Shown here piece after piece: positions 8,692 through 17,271 of a stretch of DNA of 27,526 bases (the stretch's first letter is position 1; each line of letters opens with the position of its first letter). Below the pieces are notes generated by a model. That model did not search any database. It was not told the origin of the DNA and saw nothing but the letters and a program-made list of their open reading frames with translations. The translations under genes were made by a program, and so were the position numbers. The stretch comes from RGIG5681 sp034180345. Lineage in GTDB: Bacteria > Bacillota_I > Bacilli_A > Erysipelotrichales > Erysipelotrichaceae. Where the stretch lies: positions 1 to 27,526 of the forward strand of contig JAXFOQ010000024.1 of assembly GCA_034180345.1 (NCBI GenBank), read 5' to 3'.

Positions 8692-9402
8692 TTATAGTTT
8701 AATAGCTGCTTCTAAAGCAATCTTCATCATTTTAGTAAATGATGTTTGGCGCTCAGCGGCCGTTGTAACAACATTAGATACAAAAGAATCAGAAATAGTT
8801 AATAGACAGGCAGCATTTTTACCTGTAACTTTCGCATTATGAAATAAGGCAAAACTTTCCATCTCCACCGCTTTACAACCCTTTTCTTTAATCATGGTTA
8901 AATATTCGCTATTTGCACGATAGAAGACATCACTTGAATGAATCAATTCTGTATGCATAGGAATGTTGAGTTCTTCCGCTGTTTTAACAATTGTATCATT
9001 CAACAAAGCACTAGGATAGGTAATATCTAAATCATAGCCATTTTGTGTTTTAGCATAGGTAGATTCACTATATGCTCCACTAGCAAGCACAACATCATAC
9101 ACTTCCATATCAGCAGTATATCCACCTGCTGAACCAATTCTAATAATGTTTTCAACATCATATTGGGTAAATAATTCATATGAGTAAATACCGATACTTG
9201 GCATTCCCATACCACTTCCCATCACTGATATTTCATGACCCTTATAGGTACCTGTATATCCAAACATATTTCTTACTGTGTTGAAACATTTAACATTTTC
9301 TAAAAATGTTTCAGCGATAAATTTAGCTCTTAATGGATCCCCTGGCATTAAGACAGTCTTTGCGATTTGCGATTTTTCCGCAGTATTATGTGGTGTAGCC
9401 AT
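8692..9402 (-). CDS. deoD: Purine-nucleoside phosphorylase, DeoD type
   Basis: This 236-residue enzyme cleaves purine (deoxy)nucleosides with phosphate to free base and (deoxy)ribose-1-phosphate in purine salvage. Hallmarks of the hexameric DeoD class are seen: His5 near the N-terminus, MPGDP with Arg25 (19-25), Arg44, GSGMGMPS (62-69), RIGSAGG (88-94), VEMES (179-183, ribose-binding Glu182) and ISDS with the catalytic Asp205. The length is normal. AAAGGAGG precedes ATG 9402. The ddl stop lies 16 bases upstream, so the two genes are most likely cotranscribed, followed by a strong terminator. Confidence 0.95.
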   Translation of the reverse strand: MATPHNTAEKSQIAKTVLMPGDPLRAKFIAETFLENVKCFNTVRNMFGYTGTYKGHEISVMGSGMGMPSIGIYSYELFTQYDVENIIRIGSAGGYTADMEVYDVVLASGAYSESTYAKTQNGYDLDITYPSALLNDTIVKTAEELNIPMHTELIHSSDVFYRANSEYLTMIKEKGCKAVEMESFALFHNAKVTGKNAACLLTISDSFVSNVVTTAAERQTSFTKMMKIALEAAIKL

Positions 9403-9418
9403 TTTAATTCCTCCTTTA

Positions 9419-10615
9419 TTATTTCTTAAAATTAGCTAATATATCCGTATCAAACGAATATGTCTTACGCTCCTTATAACGATAATTATCAAGAGCCTTA
9501 GAAATCATTAAATCAATTAATTTGGTAAAGTCAATTCCTTGGTGTTGCCATAAGTAGAAAGCTAAAGAACCCGGAATATTGTTAACCTCATTCAAATATA
9601 TTTTCTGATTATCTTGATTGTAGATAAAGTCAATCCTTACCACTCCTCCACAATTAAGATGGCGATATGCTTTGAGGGCATATTCTTGAATAAGTTTAGT
9701 TTCTTGTTGGTTGATGTTGGCAGGAATGTTGCGATTAGCACTGACCATTCCAGTATTTTTAGTCGCTGTAGCTTTTAAAGGTGCAGTTTTAGCGCCTTTT
9801 AACTTAGTTTTACCATTGCCTAAATACTTATCTTTGAAGTCTAAAATGACCTCATTTTTATAAACTTCTTCAAGAATGCTGGCATCAGCCGCTTTAAAAT
9901 TACCCAAAACACTGCAATTAATTTCTTTAAAGTTTTCAATGAAGGCTTCTACCAATAGTTTAAAATCAAATTCCCCAGCTTCCTTAACCTTTTCTTCAAA
10001 TTCCTCTTTATTATGAGCGATGGTAATACCAATACTAGAACCAAGGCTTGATGGTTTAATAATTACAGGATAGTGTAATTCTTCATTCTTGTTAAAGAAG
10101 GGTTCAGGATCATTTTCAAATTCAAAAATATCCAAGGCATAACCCTTAACTGTCGGAATACCGATGGCTTGAAAGATATATTTTTGCATAATTTTATCTT
10201 GGGCAACTGCACTTCCTAATACCCCAGAACTAGTATAAGGTAGTCCCATTATTTCCAACATCCCTTGAAGACAGCCATCTTCACCACTATTACCATGCAT
10301 AACCAATAAAGCTACATCGATAGTTTCATCTTTTTTATTAAATAAACTTTTTTTATTCTTTCTTAAAAATACTTTTTGTTGTTCCTTGACAATGTTTACA
10401 GCATCTAGCGAAGCACATAACTTATTTAAATCACAATAATTACTAATATCCCATAATGCTTCACCGACATAAAAATCATTATTTTTAGAAAGGTAGATCG
10501 GGATAACATTGTATTTATCTTGATCAATAGCCTTTAAAACCTGTGATGCGCTTATACATGATATTTCGTGTTCACATGATCTACCACCAAAAAACACTCC
10601 AATATTCAATTTCAT
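9419..10615 (-). CDS. ddl: D-alanine--D-alanine ligase
   Basis: This ATP-grasp enzyme joins two D-alanines for peptidoglycan precursors. It shows GGRSCEHEIS near the N-terminus, VMHGNSGEDGCLQG (nucleotide and first D-Ala site), the IIKPSSLGSSIGI ATP loop, and NEVNNIPGS at the metal site. The loop around DKYLGNG keeps the Tyr typical of D-Ala-D-Ala rather than D-Ala-D-Lac enzymes. It is followed by a Lys/Ala/Thr-rich stretch of about 20 residues before MVSANRNIPA, which I take to be a subfamily loop. The reading frame could begin at GTG 10624, but that codon overlaps the GAGGTGA ribosome binding site. ATG 10615, about 5 bases behind the SD, is the better start (398 residues). First gene of the ddl-deoD unit. 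Confidence 0.93.
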   Translation of the reverse strand: MKLNIGVFFGGRSCEHEISCISASQVLKAIDQDKYNVIPIYLSKNNDFYVGEALWDISNYCDLNKLCASLDAVNIVKEQQKVFLRKNKKSLFNKKDETIDVALLVMHGNSGEDGCLQGMLEIMGLPYTSSGVLGSAVAQDKIMQKYIFQAIGIPTVKGYALDIFEFENDPEPFFNKNEELHYPVIIKPSSLGSSIGITIAHNKEEFEEKVKEAGEFDFKLLVEAFIENFKEINCSVLGNFKAADASILEEVYKNEVILDFKDKYLGNGKTKLKGAKTAPLKATATKNTGMVSANRNIPANINQQETKLIQEYALKAYRHLNCGGVVRIDFIYNQDNQKIYLNEVNNIPGSLAFYLWQHQGIDFTKLIDLMISKALDNYRYKERKTYSFDTDILANFKK

Positions 10616-10634
10616 TAAAATCACCTCATTTATA

Positions 10635-10640
10635 ATTATA
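10635..10640 (-). promoter_or_regulatory. -10 box of ddl-deoD
   Basis: A perfect TATAAT on the minus strand predicts initiation near 10628, only about 13 bases ahead of ATG 10615 and including the GAGGTGA SD. No clear -35 is present. Confidence 0.5.
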
Positions 10641-10652
10641 ACTCATTTAAAA

Positions 10653-10681
10653 TTGTATTAAAATTAAAAAAAAGATAAAAT
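10653..10681 (+). promoter_or_regulatory. Promoter of the AI-2E family gene, leaderless layout
   Basis: TTGTAT (10653-10658), 17 bases, then TAAAAT (10676-10681). The expected start site (+7) falls on the A of ATG 10688. No purine-rich SD lies between. Confidence 0.5.
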
Positions 10682-10687
10682 ATTAAT

Positions 10688-11851
10688 ATGAAAATCAAAG
10701 AATACTTTAAAGACTCTAAACACATTTTTGTCGCCATTAACTACATCTTCATTCTAGCCTTAATCATTTTAAAGCTAGATTTGATCCTATCTTATCTATC
10801 ACAGATGATCAATTTACTAACTCCACTATTTTACGGAATTATGATTGCGTATATTTTGAATATACCAATGACCACCATCGAAAAGCTGATTAAAGATAAG
10901 ACCAGCAATAAATATATCAATAAATATTTAAGGACTCTTTCAATTAGTCTTTCTGTTATTATGATGATTATTATTTTAGGGGTAATCGGTATTATCATCT
11001 TTCCAGAATTAATCAGAAGTATCAACGGCTTAATCATCAATTTAACCAACTTGATAAATTCTGCCATCCACAATAGTGATAAGTTATTTAAGTGGCTAAA
11101 TATCGATGTTAAAAACATTGATAAGGCTCAAATTGAAGGTATTTTAAAACAATTAGGTTTAAATTATAGCGAATTAATCAACCAATCTACCAAGTGGGTA
11201 AGTTCTTTAAGTTCTAATTTATTAGATTTCTTAAATTCCAGTGCTGCTAGTTTTGGCAAGGTTTCATTGGGTTTTATGCTCAGTTTATACCTATTGAGTG
11301 CTAAAGAAAATTTCATCAGACAGGCTAAAATGATTACCGCAAGTATCTTACCCAAGGAAAAAATCAAAGGTACTTTTGAACTAGCTAGCAAGATCAACAA
11401 TACCTTTAGAAGCTTTGTTGGAGGACAACTATTGGAATGTTTCATTATTGGAGCATTAATGTATATCGTTTTAACAATCCTACAATTCCCATTCGCATTA
11501 ATCATTGCCACAATAACAGCTGTATGTGCATTAATTCCAATATTCGGAGCCATGTTGTCATGGATTATTGGCTTCTTCTTAATTCTTTCGGTAAATCCTG
11601 TGCAAGCCTTGTTGTTTTTAGTTATCTATCAAATTATTCAACAATTTGAAGATAATCTAATCTATCCTCGAATAGTAGGTAAATCTGTTGGTCTTCCAGC
11701 TCTTTGGACACTGATTTCAATCATTGTCTTTGGAGGATTGTTTGGTTTAATCGGACTAATCATCGCTGTACCACTTACCGCTTGTTTATACAGTATTATC
11801 AGTGAAAGAGTAAAAATGCGTTTAAAAAATAAAGAAATAAGCATTAATTAA
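10688..11851 (+). CDS. AI-2E family (UPF0118) membrane protein
   Basis: This 387-residue polytopic inner-membrane protein has an N-terminal hydrophobic pair (about 12-58), another helix near 83-107, a soluble helical stretch rich in Asn/Ser/Lys (about 110-185), and a C-terminal hydrophobic block. That block carries the family signature PIFGAMLSWIIGF and QQFEDNLIYPRIVGKSVGLP, followed by two more membrane helices. Members export varied small solutes or ions (quorum-sensing AI-2 and Na+/Li+-H+ exchange have been reported for homologues), so substrate cannot be predicted. No SD precedes ATG 10688, and the -10 box is placed for a leaderless mRNA. The last 8 bases overlap the end of the convergent hydrolase gene, and no terminator is seen. 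Confidence 0.9.
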   Translation: MKIKEYFKDSKHIFVAINYIFILALIILKLDLILSYLSQMINLLTPLFYGIMIAYILNIPMTTIEKLIKDKTSNKYINKYLRTLSISLSVIMMIIILGVIGIIIFPELIRSINGLIINLTNLINSAIHNSDKLFKWLNIDVKNIDKAQIEGILKQLGLNYSELINQSTKWVSSLSSNLLDFLNSSAASFGKVSLGFMLSLYLLSAKENFIRQAKMITASILPKEKIKGTFELASKINNTFRSFVGGQLLECFIIGALMYIVLTILQFPFALIIATITAVCALIPIFGAMLSWIIGFFLILSVNPVQALLFLVIYQIIQQFEDNLIYPRIVGKSVGLPALWTLISIIVFGGLFGLIGLIIAVPLTACLYSIISERVKMRLKNKEISIN

Positions 11852-12602
11852 TCAAGTCTTTAAGAAATGCATCAAGGACTAAATTAAAACGATAAGCTTG
11901 ATTAAAATAAGCATAATGATCATCATTTTCAAAAACAACCAAGGTCGCATTAGGCATTAATTTCTCAATTGTCTTAGCCTGTGATAGCGGTGTTGCCTGA
12001 TCATTCTCACCAAAAACTAATAAAGTTTCAACATTAATGTTTGATAAAAAATCACTGACATCGTCATTGACAACTTTTACGAAGGTAGCCCTCAAAATGC
12101 CACTAGCATTTCGATAATCACTACTACCAGCATTATCTTGAAGCTTTTTTAATAATTTATCTTGTCTAAAAACAATCAATAACTTTTTAATTATTTTATA
12201 GGTCTTAATTTTAAATTGTTGATTAAAAGATAATTCCGGCTTTAAACCAGCAGCACCAGTTAAAACCATTCTGCTAACTGGATATTTATTGGCATAATGA
12301 AAGGCGATACGACAACCAAAAGAATGGGCGATGATGATTGGATTAACTATTCCCAGTTTATTAAATATTTTATTTAACCAATCAGTATAGTCCTCACAAC
12401 TCCACGCCTGTTTTTGGGCATCACTTTTGCCAAAGCTAGGAAAGTCAAAATTATAAACAATAAAATTATTTTGGAGAAATTCTTGAATGGGTTTCATCAT
12501 AATGGTATTTTGACCCCAACCATGTAATAAAACTACTGTTTTACCATGATCACCCATCTTTTCATAGTAACAATTCAAATCATCAACCATTATATAACTC
12601 AT
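11844..12602 (-). CDS. Alpha/beta-fold hydrolase
   Basis: This 252-residue protein has the alpha/beta hydrolase core: oxyanion-hole LLHGWG (25-30), nucleophile elbow AHSFG with Ser94, an acidic member in FGENDQ (Asp201) and His229 in the DDHYAY motif, which completes a plausible Ser-Asp-His triad. There is a lid region around 120-175 and no signal peptide or membrane segment. The substrate is unknown; the look is that of small esterase/lactonase-type members. It is last in the cdaA operon, and its ATG overlaps the kinase TGA in an ATGA arrangement, indicating translational coupling. The 3' end overlaps the convergent AI-2E gene. Confidence 0.85.
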   Translation of the reverse strand: MSYIMVDDLNCYYEKMGDHGKTVVLLHGWGQNTIMMKPIQEFLQNNFIVYNFDFPSFGKSDAQKQAWSCEDYTDWLNKIFNKLGIVNPIIIAHSFGCRIAFHYANKYPVSRMVLTGAAGLKPELSFNQQFKIKTYKIIKKLLIVFRQDKLLKKLQDNAGSSDYRNASGILRATFVKVVNDDVSDFLSNINVETLLVFGENDQATPLSQAKTIEKLMPNATLVVFENDDHYAYFNQAYRFNLVLDAFLKDLIN

Positions 12603-13924
12603 ATCTTTTTACCCTTCTTATTTTTTAATGGTAACTGTTTAAAGACTTTAAACATTACACCATCATCAATATTTTCACATTTAACCTTATAATCATAGGC
12701 ATCACATACTCGCTTAACAATACTAAGACCTAGACCAAAACGCCCACCACTGCCCTTTTCATAGGGTTTAAATAATTTTTCAATATTTTCATTATCCAAT
12801 GATGAACCATCATTATATACAGAAAAATAAGCTTCACGAAGTTCAATAATTACCTGCTTCTTTGCATATCTTAAGGCATTATCAATTAAATTCTCGACCA
12901 AAATACGCCAAGATTCTTCATCTCCTGTAAATTCAACATCATTAATATTTAAAATAATTTCAATTTCAGGTCTTAAGACTTTAGCACCTAAAATAACACC
13001 ATTAATAATTTTATTCATATCAACTTTTTTATGTTGATCAAATTCTTCTTTTAAATAACCAAGTTTATTAAAGGTAATTAAATTATAGACCTTATTCTCT
13101 AAACGCTTTGCGTGCTCAACAATAACATCAACCGATTTTTCTAAGGTTTCATATGGATAAACACCATCTTTTATCGCTTCTCCATAAGATTTGATTGTTG
13201 CAATCGGAGTTTTTAAGTCATGGGAAATATTTTGTAGCATCTCTTGCTTAATCTGATTTTGTTTAGAAAGTTCATTCTGCATATCAACCAAGGCACTAGC
13301 TACCTCACCAATTTCATCTCGACGATCAATATTTAGTTCTGCATCTTCTTCATTTTTAATTTTCACAATATATTGTTTAATCTTTTTCAAAGGACTAATT
13401 ACCGATGTAATCCAAATTAAAAATAAGATAAATAATGTAATAATTAAAATCGTATTTAAATTAGCGATATTCTCAACTAGGGTCTGTCTAAAATTAATAT
13501 AGTAGGTATAAGATATTTCTGATATTAACAGGCGCTCATCATCAATTTTAAGTATACTATAAATTAAATCACGACCATTAACCCGATCCTTAAAGTCTTC
13601 TCTTTCATCTTTAAAATTATATATTCCTTCATCCAATTCAATTTGATTGATTAATTTACCCTTAATGATTTGTTTACTTTTAATGTTATAGACTACATGA
13701 TCGACATTTGGATCGATTAAGTCATAGCCCTGTATTAATGCTGACTTATAATTATTTTGCGATTGGTGGATGTATTGATACATTTGATTTTTAATAAAAC
13801 TATCCATCTGATAATTAAGCAACATCAAAAATAAAATCAAAAAATTCGCAATTACTAAAAAACCAATTGCGAAAAATTGTTGAAATAATGTTAAATCTTT
13901 AAGCCAAATTCTTATTCTTTTCAT
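12599..13924 (-). CDS. Membrane sensor histidine kinase
   Basis: This 441-residue kinase has two membrane helices (about 15-37 and 157-176) bracketing an extracytoplasmic sensor of about 120 residues, then a HAMP linker (about 177-228). The HisKA dimerisation domain carries the phospho-acceptor His235 in NISHDLKTP, and the HATPase_c domain shows N-box NLIDNALRYA (346-354), NDGSS and GGRFGLGLSIVKRV (393-406). It should phosphorylate the response regulator encoded directly upstream (stop and start share one base, TAATG). The signal is unknown. Its place behind cdaR-glmM suggests envelope or osmotic sensing, which is inference. The overall layout resembles secretion-stress (CssS-like) kinases, but no symbol is justified. 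Confidence 0.93.
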   Translation of the reverse strand: MKRIRIWLKDLTLFQQFFAIGFLVIANFLILFLMLLNYQMDSFIKNQMYQYIHQSQNNYKSALIQGYDLIDPNVDHVVYNIKSKQIIKGKLINQIELDEGIYNFKDEREDFKDRVNGRDLIYSILKIDDERLLISEISYTYYINFRQTLVENIANLNTILIITLFILFLIWITSVISPLKKIKQYIVKIKNEEDAELNIDRRDEIGEVASALVDMQNELSKQNQIKQEMLQNISHDLKTPIATIKSYGEAIKDGVYPYETLEKSVDVIVEHAKRLENKVYNLITFNKLGYLKEEFDQHKKVDMNKIINGVILGAKVLRPEIEIILNINDVEFTGDEESWRILVENLIDNALRYAKKQVIIELREAYFSVYNDGSSLDNENIEKLFKPYEKGSGGRFGLGLSIVKRVCDAYDYKVKCENIDDGVMFKVFKQLPLKNKKGKKI

Positions 13925-14580
13925 TATCCTAGACGGTATCCAAAACCATAAATAGTTTGTATATTAATATTAGGTAACTTCTTTCTTAATCTTCTCAATG
14001 TATCATCAACAACACGATCAGAACCGTAAAAATCTTCTTCCCAAACCTTTTCAAGTACTTGTTCACGAGAAAAGGCTGTACCACGATGTTTCACAAACAA
14101 CATCAATAAATCAAATTCCTTGGTTGTAATATCAATTAAATTACCATTTTCATAAATAATTCTTTGTGTTTCATCAATCTCGTATCCAGATAATAAGATC
14201 CGTTGTTCATTATCCTTATAAACTCTACGCATAATATTATTAACTCTCAAGATTAATTCTTTAGGACTGAAGGGTTTAATAATATAATCATCACTGCCCT
14301 TTTCAAGACCGATAATACGGTCAAATTCCTTATCACGAGCACTCATAAAAATAACTGGAACTTCTTTATCACGAACTTTAATATCCTCAATTAAATCATA
14401 ACCGCTCTTATCTCCAAGCATAATATCCAAAATCCATAGATTGCAAGGATCATCTAAATGTCTAAATGCTTCATCATAATTTAAAAATGAAACTACATGA
14501 TAACCCTCTTTTTCAAGGTATCTTTTAACTAATTCATTAAGATCTTTTTCATCTTCAACAATATTGATTATTTTTTTCAT
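13924..14580 (-). CDS. OmpR/PhoB-family response regulator
   Basis: This 218-residue protein has an N-terminal receiver domain: acidic pocket Glu9-Asp10, phospho-acceptor Asp52 in ILDIM, Ser79 in MSA and Lys101 in IKPF. It is followed by a C-terminal winged-helix DNA-binding domain (about 127-218) with the typical TTKEFDLLMLF and RVVDDTLRRLRKKL recognition-helix region and GFGYRL at the end. It starts one base after the glmM stop and ends overlapping the kinase start, so it forms a two-component pair with that kinase inside the cdaA operon. Its target genes cannot be read from the window. Confidence 0.95.
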   Translation of the reverse strand: MKKIINIVEDEKDLNELVKRYLEKEGYHVVSFLNYDEAFRHLDDPCNLWILDIMLGDKSGYDLIEDIKVRDKEVPVIFMSARDKEFDRIIGLEKGSDDYIIKPFSPKELILRVNNIMRRVYKDNEQRILLSGYEIDETQRIIYENGNLIDITTKEFDLLMLFVKHRGTAFSREQVLEKVWEEDFYGSDRVVDDTLRRLRKKLPNINIQTIYGFGYRLG

Positions 14581-14581
14581 C

Positions 14582-15901
14582 TTATTTTATAACCTCAATT
14601 ATTTCATCAACATACATTTCACAAAGCTCTTGAGTTTTGGCTTCAACCATAACTCTAATTAATGGTTCAGTACCTGATGGTCTAACCAGTACCCTACCAT
14701 CACCATTAAGTTTAAGATTAACCTCTTCAATTATATCTTTAAGTTCTTTACTGTTCATTATCACTTCTTTATCAGCTACTCTAACATTTTTTAAAAGTTG
14801 AGGATAACTGATAAATTCCTTACTTAATTGATCAATGCTTAAATCATACTTACAAATAACCGCTAAAAGCATCAAGCTGGTTAAAACGCCATCGCCAAAA
14901 TTAGTGTAATGACTATTGATAATATGTCCTGATTGTTCCCCACCCAGTGAAAAATTGTTCTTCATCATAGAATCAAGTACATTTTTATCACCAACCGCTA
15001 CAATATCACTATTGATGCCAACCGAATTCAAAGCCTTAAACAAACCATAATTAGACATTACAGTAACAACTAAAGTATTATCATTTAACTGTTTATTTTT
15101 CAAAAGCTCTTTAGCGACAATGAACATAATACGATCACCATCAACAACATCACCATTATTATCAACCGCTAAAAAACGATCAGCATCACCATCAAAGGCA
15201 AAGCCAAAATCATAACCCTCAAGTTTTACTTGTTCAGCCAATTTTTCAATATGAGTGCTACCACAACCATCATTAATATTAATACCATTAGGCTTATCGT
15301 TGATAAAATTAGCCTTAATTCCTAAATTTTCATAGATTTTTTTAGCCGTAAAACAAGCACTACCATTAGCCAGATCTACCAATATTCGATATTTATTTAG
15401 TTTGCCCTTAAATAAATTACTAATAAATTCCATATAGTGTTCAACACCAATATGATAATTGATAATTCTACCAATCTTATCATCCAAAGCTAATGGAATA
15501 CCACTTGGATTATCGATATAATTTTCAATTAAAGATTCAATATCTTCACTGATTTTGATACCAGTATTCGCAAAAAGCTTAATTCCATTATCGTGGTAAG
15601 GATTGTGAGAAGCACTAATCATAACTCCAACTGAAAATTGTTCATTTTTACAGATATATGCCAGCGCTGGTGTTGAAGTATAGCCCAACAAATATACATT
15701 TGTTCCACTAGCGACAATTCCGCTAATCAAGGCACTTTCAAACATATCACTGGATAGACGCGAATCTTTTCCAACTACAATTTTCCCACCGCGATCTAAA
15801 TAATAATGACCAATAAATCTTCCAATCTTATACACTGTATCAACAGTCAATGTTTTATTCGCAAAACCTCTGATACCGTCAGTTCCAAAGTATTTAGCCA
15901 T
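14582..15901 (-). CDS. glmM: Phosphoglucosamine mutase
   Basis: This enzyme converts glucosamine-6-phosphate to glucosamine-1-phosphate on the route to UDP-GlcNAc for peptidoglycan. Length is 439 residues, normal for the family. The active-site phosphoserine lies in ISASHNP (Ser98), the Mg2+ loop is DGDADR (237-242) and the C-terminal phosphate-binding motif is RPSGTEPLIRVMVE. It starts at FGTDGIRG, the typical GlmM N-terminus, one base overlapping the cdaR stop, with a GAGGAAGG region as SD. In other Firmicutes GlmM binds and inhibits CdaA, which fits this conserved gene order. Confidence 0.97.
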   Translation of the reverse strand: MAKYFGTDGIRGFANKTLTVDTVYKIGRFIGHYYLDRGGKIVVGKDSRLSSDMFESALISGIVASGTNVYLLGYTSTPALAYICKNEQFSVGVMISASHNPYHDNGIKLFANTGIKISEDIESLIENYIDNPSGIPLALDDKIGRIINYHIGVEHYMEFISNLFKGKLNKYRILVDLANGSACFTAKKIYENLGIKANFINDKPNGININDGCGSTHIEKLAEQVKLEGYDFGFAFDGDADRFLAVDNNGDVVDGDRIMFIVAKELLKNKQLNDNTLVVTVMSNYGLFKALNSVGINSDIVAVGDKNVLDSMMKNNFSLGGEQSGHIINSHYTNFGDGVLTSLMLLAVICKYDLSIDQLSKEFISYPQLLKNVRVADKEVIMNSKELKDIIEEVNLKLNGDGRVLVRPSGTEPLIRVMVEAKTQELCEMYVDEIIEVIK

Positions 15902-17271
15902 TATTCACCTTCCTCTGTCGATGTCAAAGTAACTCTTATTGTCTTTTGACTCAATGAATATGTTACATAAGGATTAGAACTCTTACCAATTTGAAGTGGT
16001 AAGTCATGAGTTCCTGCTTTTAAACCCTTTAAATCAAAATATACATTAATATCATTTGCGCTGATAGCTTCAATATTATCTTTAGTACCTGCAACAATCA
16101 CATCAACCGTCGTTTGATTATTCGCAACCTTCAAACTAAGACTACCATTATGATTTTGATAAGTAATAGGCACCTTAGCAACGGTTGTACTAGCCTTTTC
16201 ACCAAGTTTAATATCTAAATTAACCTTGGTAATATCGCTACTTGATGCACCATTTGGTAAGGTTATCGGTTGAACAATCTTTGTATCTTTAGTAAGAGTG
16301 CTAGCATCAATATTCACACTTACATAACTGATATTCACCAATTCACTTTCCGGTGCATAAACAACCACCGTTTGGTGATCCATATAGATACTATTGATGG
16401 CCATATTATTAGGTACTGCTCCGGTAACATTCAACACTACTGGTACTGTTTTATTCGGTGAAGCCACCTTGACACTGACACTAACCTTATTTGGAACAAT
16501 ATCCGCTTGAACTGGCTGTCCTTGTTTATTATAAGCCACAAGACTTGCTTCTTGAGTAAAGTCCTTAGTAACGCCCTCGACATTAATCAAAGCCTTAACA
16601 TAGGCGATAGAATCTAGGGTATCCTGTGATGCTCGAATATTTACACGACTATTATCAAAAACAGGATTCGCAAGATTATACTTACTTTCTAATTTATCAG
16701 TATTAATAAAGTCATAACCAATCGCAAATTGTCTAGTTGTTTTCTTTTTCAAGATAACCGTAATATCACTAGGATAGGCTTTAACATTTACATTATCACC
16801 AAATCCTAAGGCTGAAACCTTAATTTGATGGGTCCCTTCAACATAACCTTCTAAATTTAATAAACAATAGCCCTTTTTAGTAGCAGCGTTATTAACATCT
16901 GAAGCTTGACCGATAATCGTTACATCACAGCTATCAGGAACACCACTGATTTCAAAAGATTCAGAATTATAGCGCGCATTGATTGCTACACCATTAAGTT
17001 CTTTGGCATTGCTTGTGCGTCTTGCGAAAATACTAGAATCACTATTATAGTTGACACTAAAATAAAGAATTAAGGCAAGACCTAGAGCCACAAGTGGTGC
17101 ATAACGATTATTGAAAATCACTTGATCAAACAAGGTACTAAACCACTTAAAAAATCTAAATAAATTATTCTCAAAATTAGAGTAAGAATCCGATACTCGT
17201 TTCTTTTGTGAAGCAATCTTATTAGCTAGTTCAATCTTATCGTTTGAATTATCAATATTTTTATTTTTCAT
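15901..17271 (-). CDS. cdaR: CdaR, YbbR-domain regulator of c-di-AMP synthase
   Basis: This membrane-anchored protein modulates CdaA. It has a short charged cytoplasmic N-terminus, one membrane helix (about 58-75 from this start) and a long extracytoplasmic part made of YbbR-type beta repeats of about 80-90 residues each, ending with a Thr/Ser/Glu tail. The reading frame extends to GTG 17280. The AGGTGAT SD overlaps that codon, so ATG 17271 (456 residues) with 5-base spacing is preferred; ATG 17274 is also possible. It overlaps the end of cdaA by 11 bases and abuts glmM, the classic cdaA-cdaR-glmM order, which strongly supports the call. Confidence 0.93.
   Translation of the reverse strand: MKNKNIDNSNDKIELANKIASQKKRVSDSYSNFENNLFRFFKWFSTLFDQVIFNNRYAPLVALGLALILYFSVNYNSDSSIFARRTSNAKELNGVAINARYNSESFEISGVPDSCDVTIIGQASDVNNAATKKGYCLLNLEGYVEGTHQIKVSALGFGDNVNVKAYPSDITVILKKKTTRQFAIGYDFINTDKLESKYNLANPVFDNSRVNIRASQDTLDSIAYVKALINVEGVTKDFTQEASLVAYNKQGQPVQADIVPNKVSVSVKVASPNKTVPVVLNVTGAVPNNMAINSIYMDHQTVVVYAPESELVNISYVSVNIDASTLTKDTKIVQPITLPNGASSSDITKVNLDIKLGEKASTTVAKVPITYQNHNGSLSLKVANNQTTVDVIVAGTKDNIEAISANDINVYFDLKGLKAGTHDLPLQIGKSSNPYVTYSLSQKTIRVTLTSTEEGE

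Noticed and set aside
9419..10615. Vancomycin-resistance type D-Ala-D-Lac or D-Ala-D-Ser ligase
   Set aside because: The loop keeps the KYL tyrosine typical of D-Ala-D-Ala enzymes, the gene sits with housekeeping deoD, and no vanH/vanX/vanT-like neighbour is present.
10831..11553. Minus-strand reading frames within the AI-2E gene (95 and 129 residues)
   Set aside because: Antisense shadows of a conserved membrane protein; their hydrophobic or Lys/Ile composition is explained by the complementary codons.
12599..14580. VanRS-like resistance two-component system
   Set aside because: General OmpR-type motifs only; context is cdaA-cdaR-glmM, with no van cluster genes.
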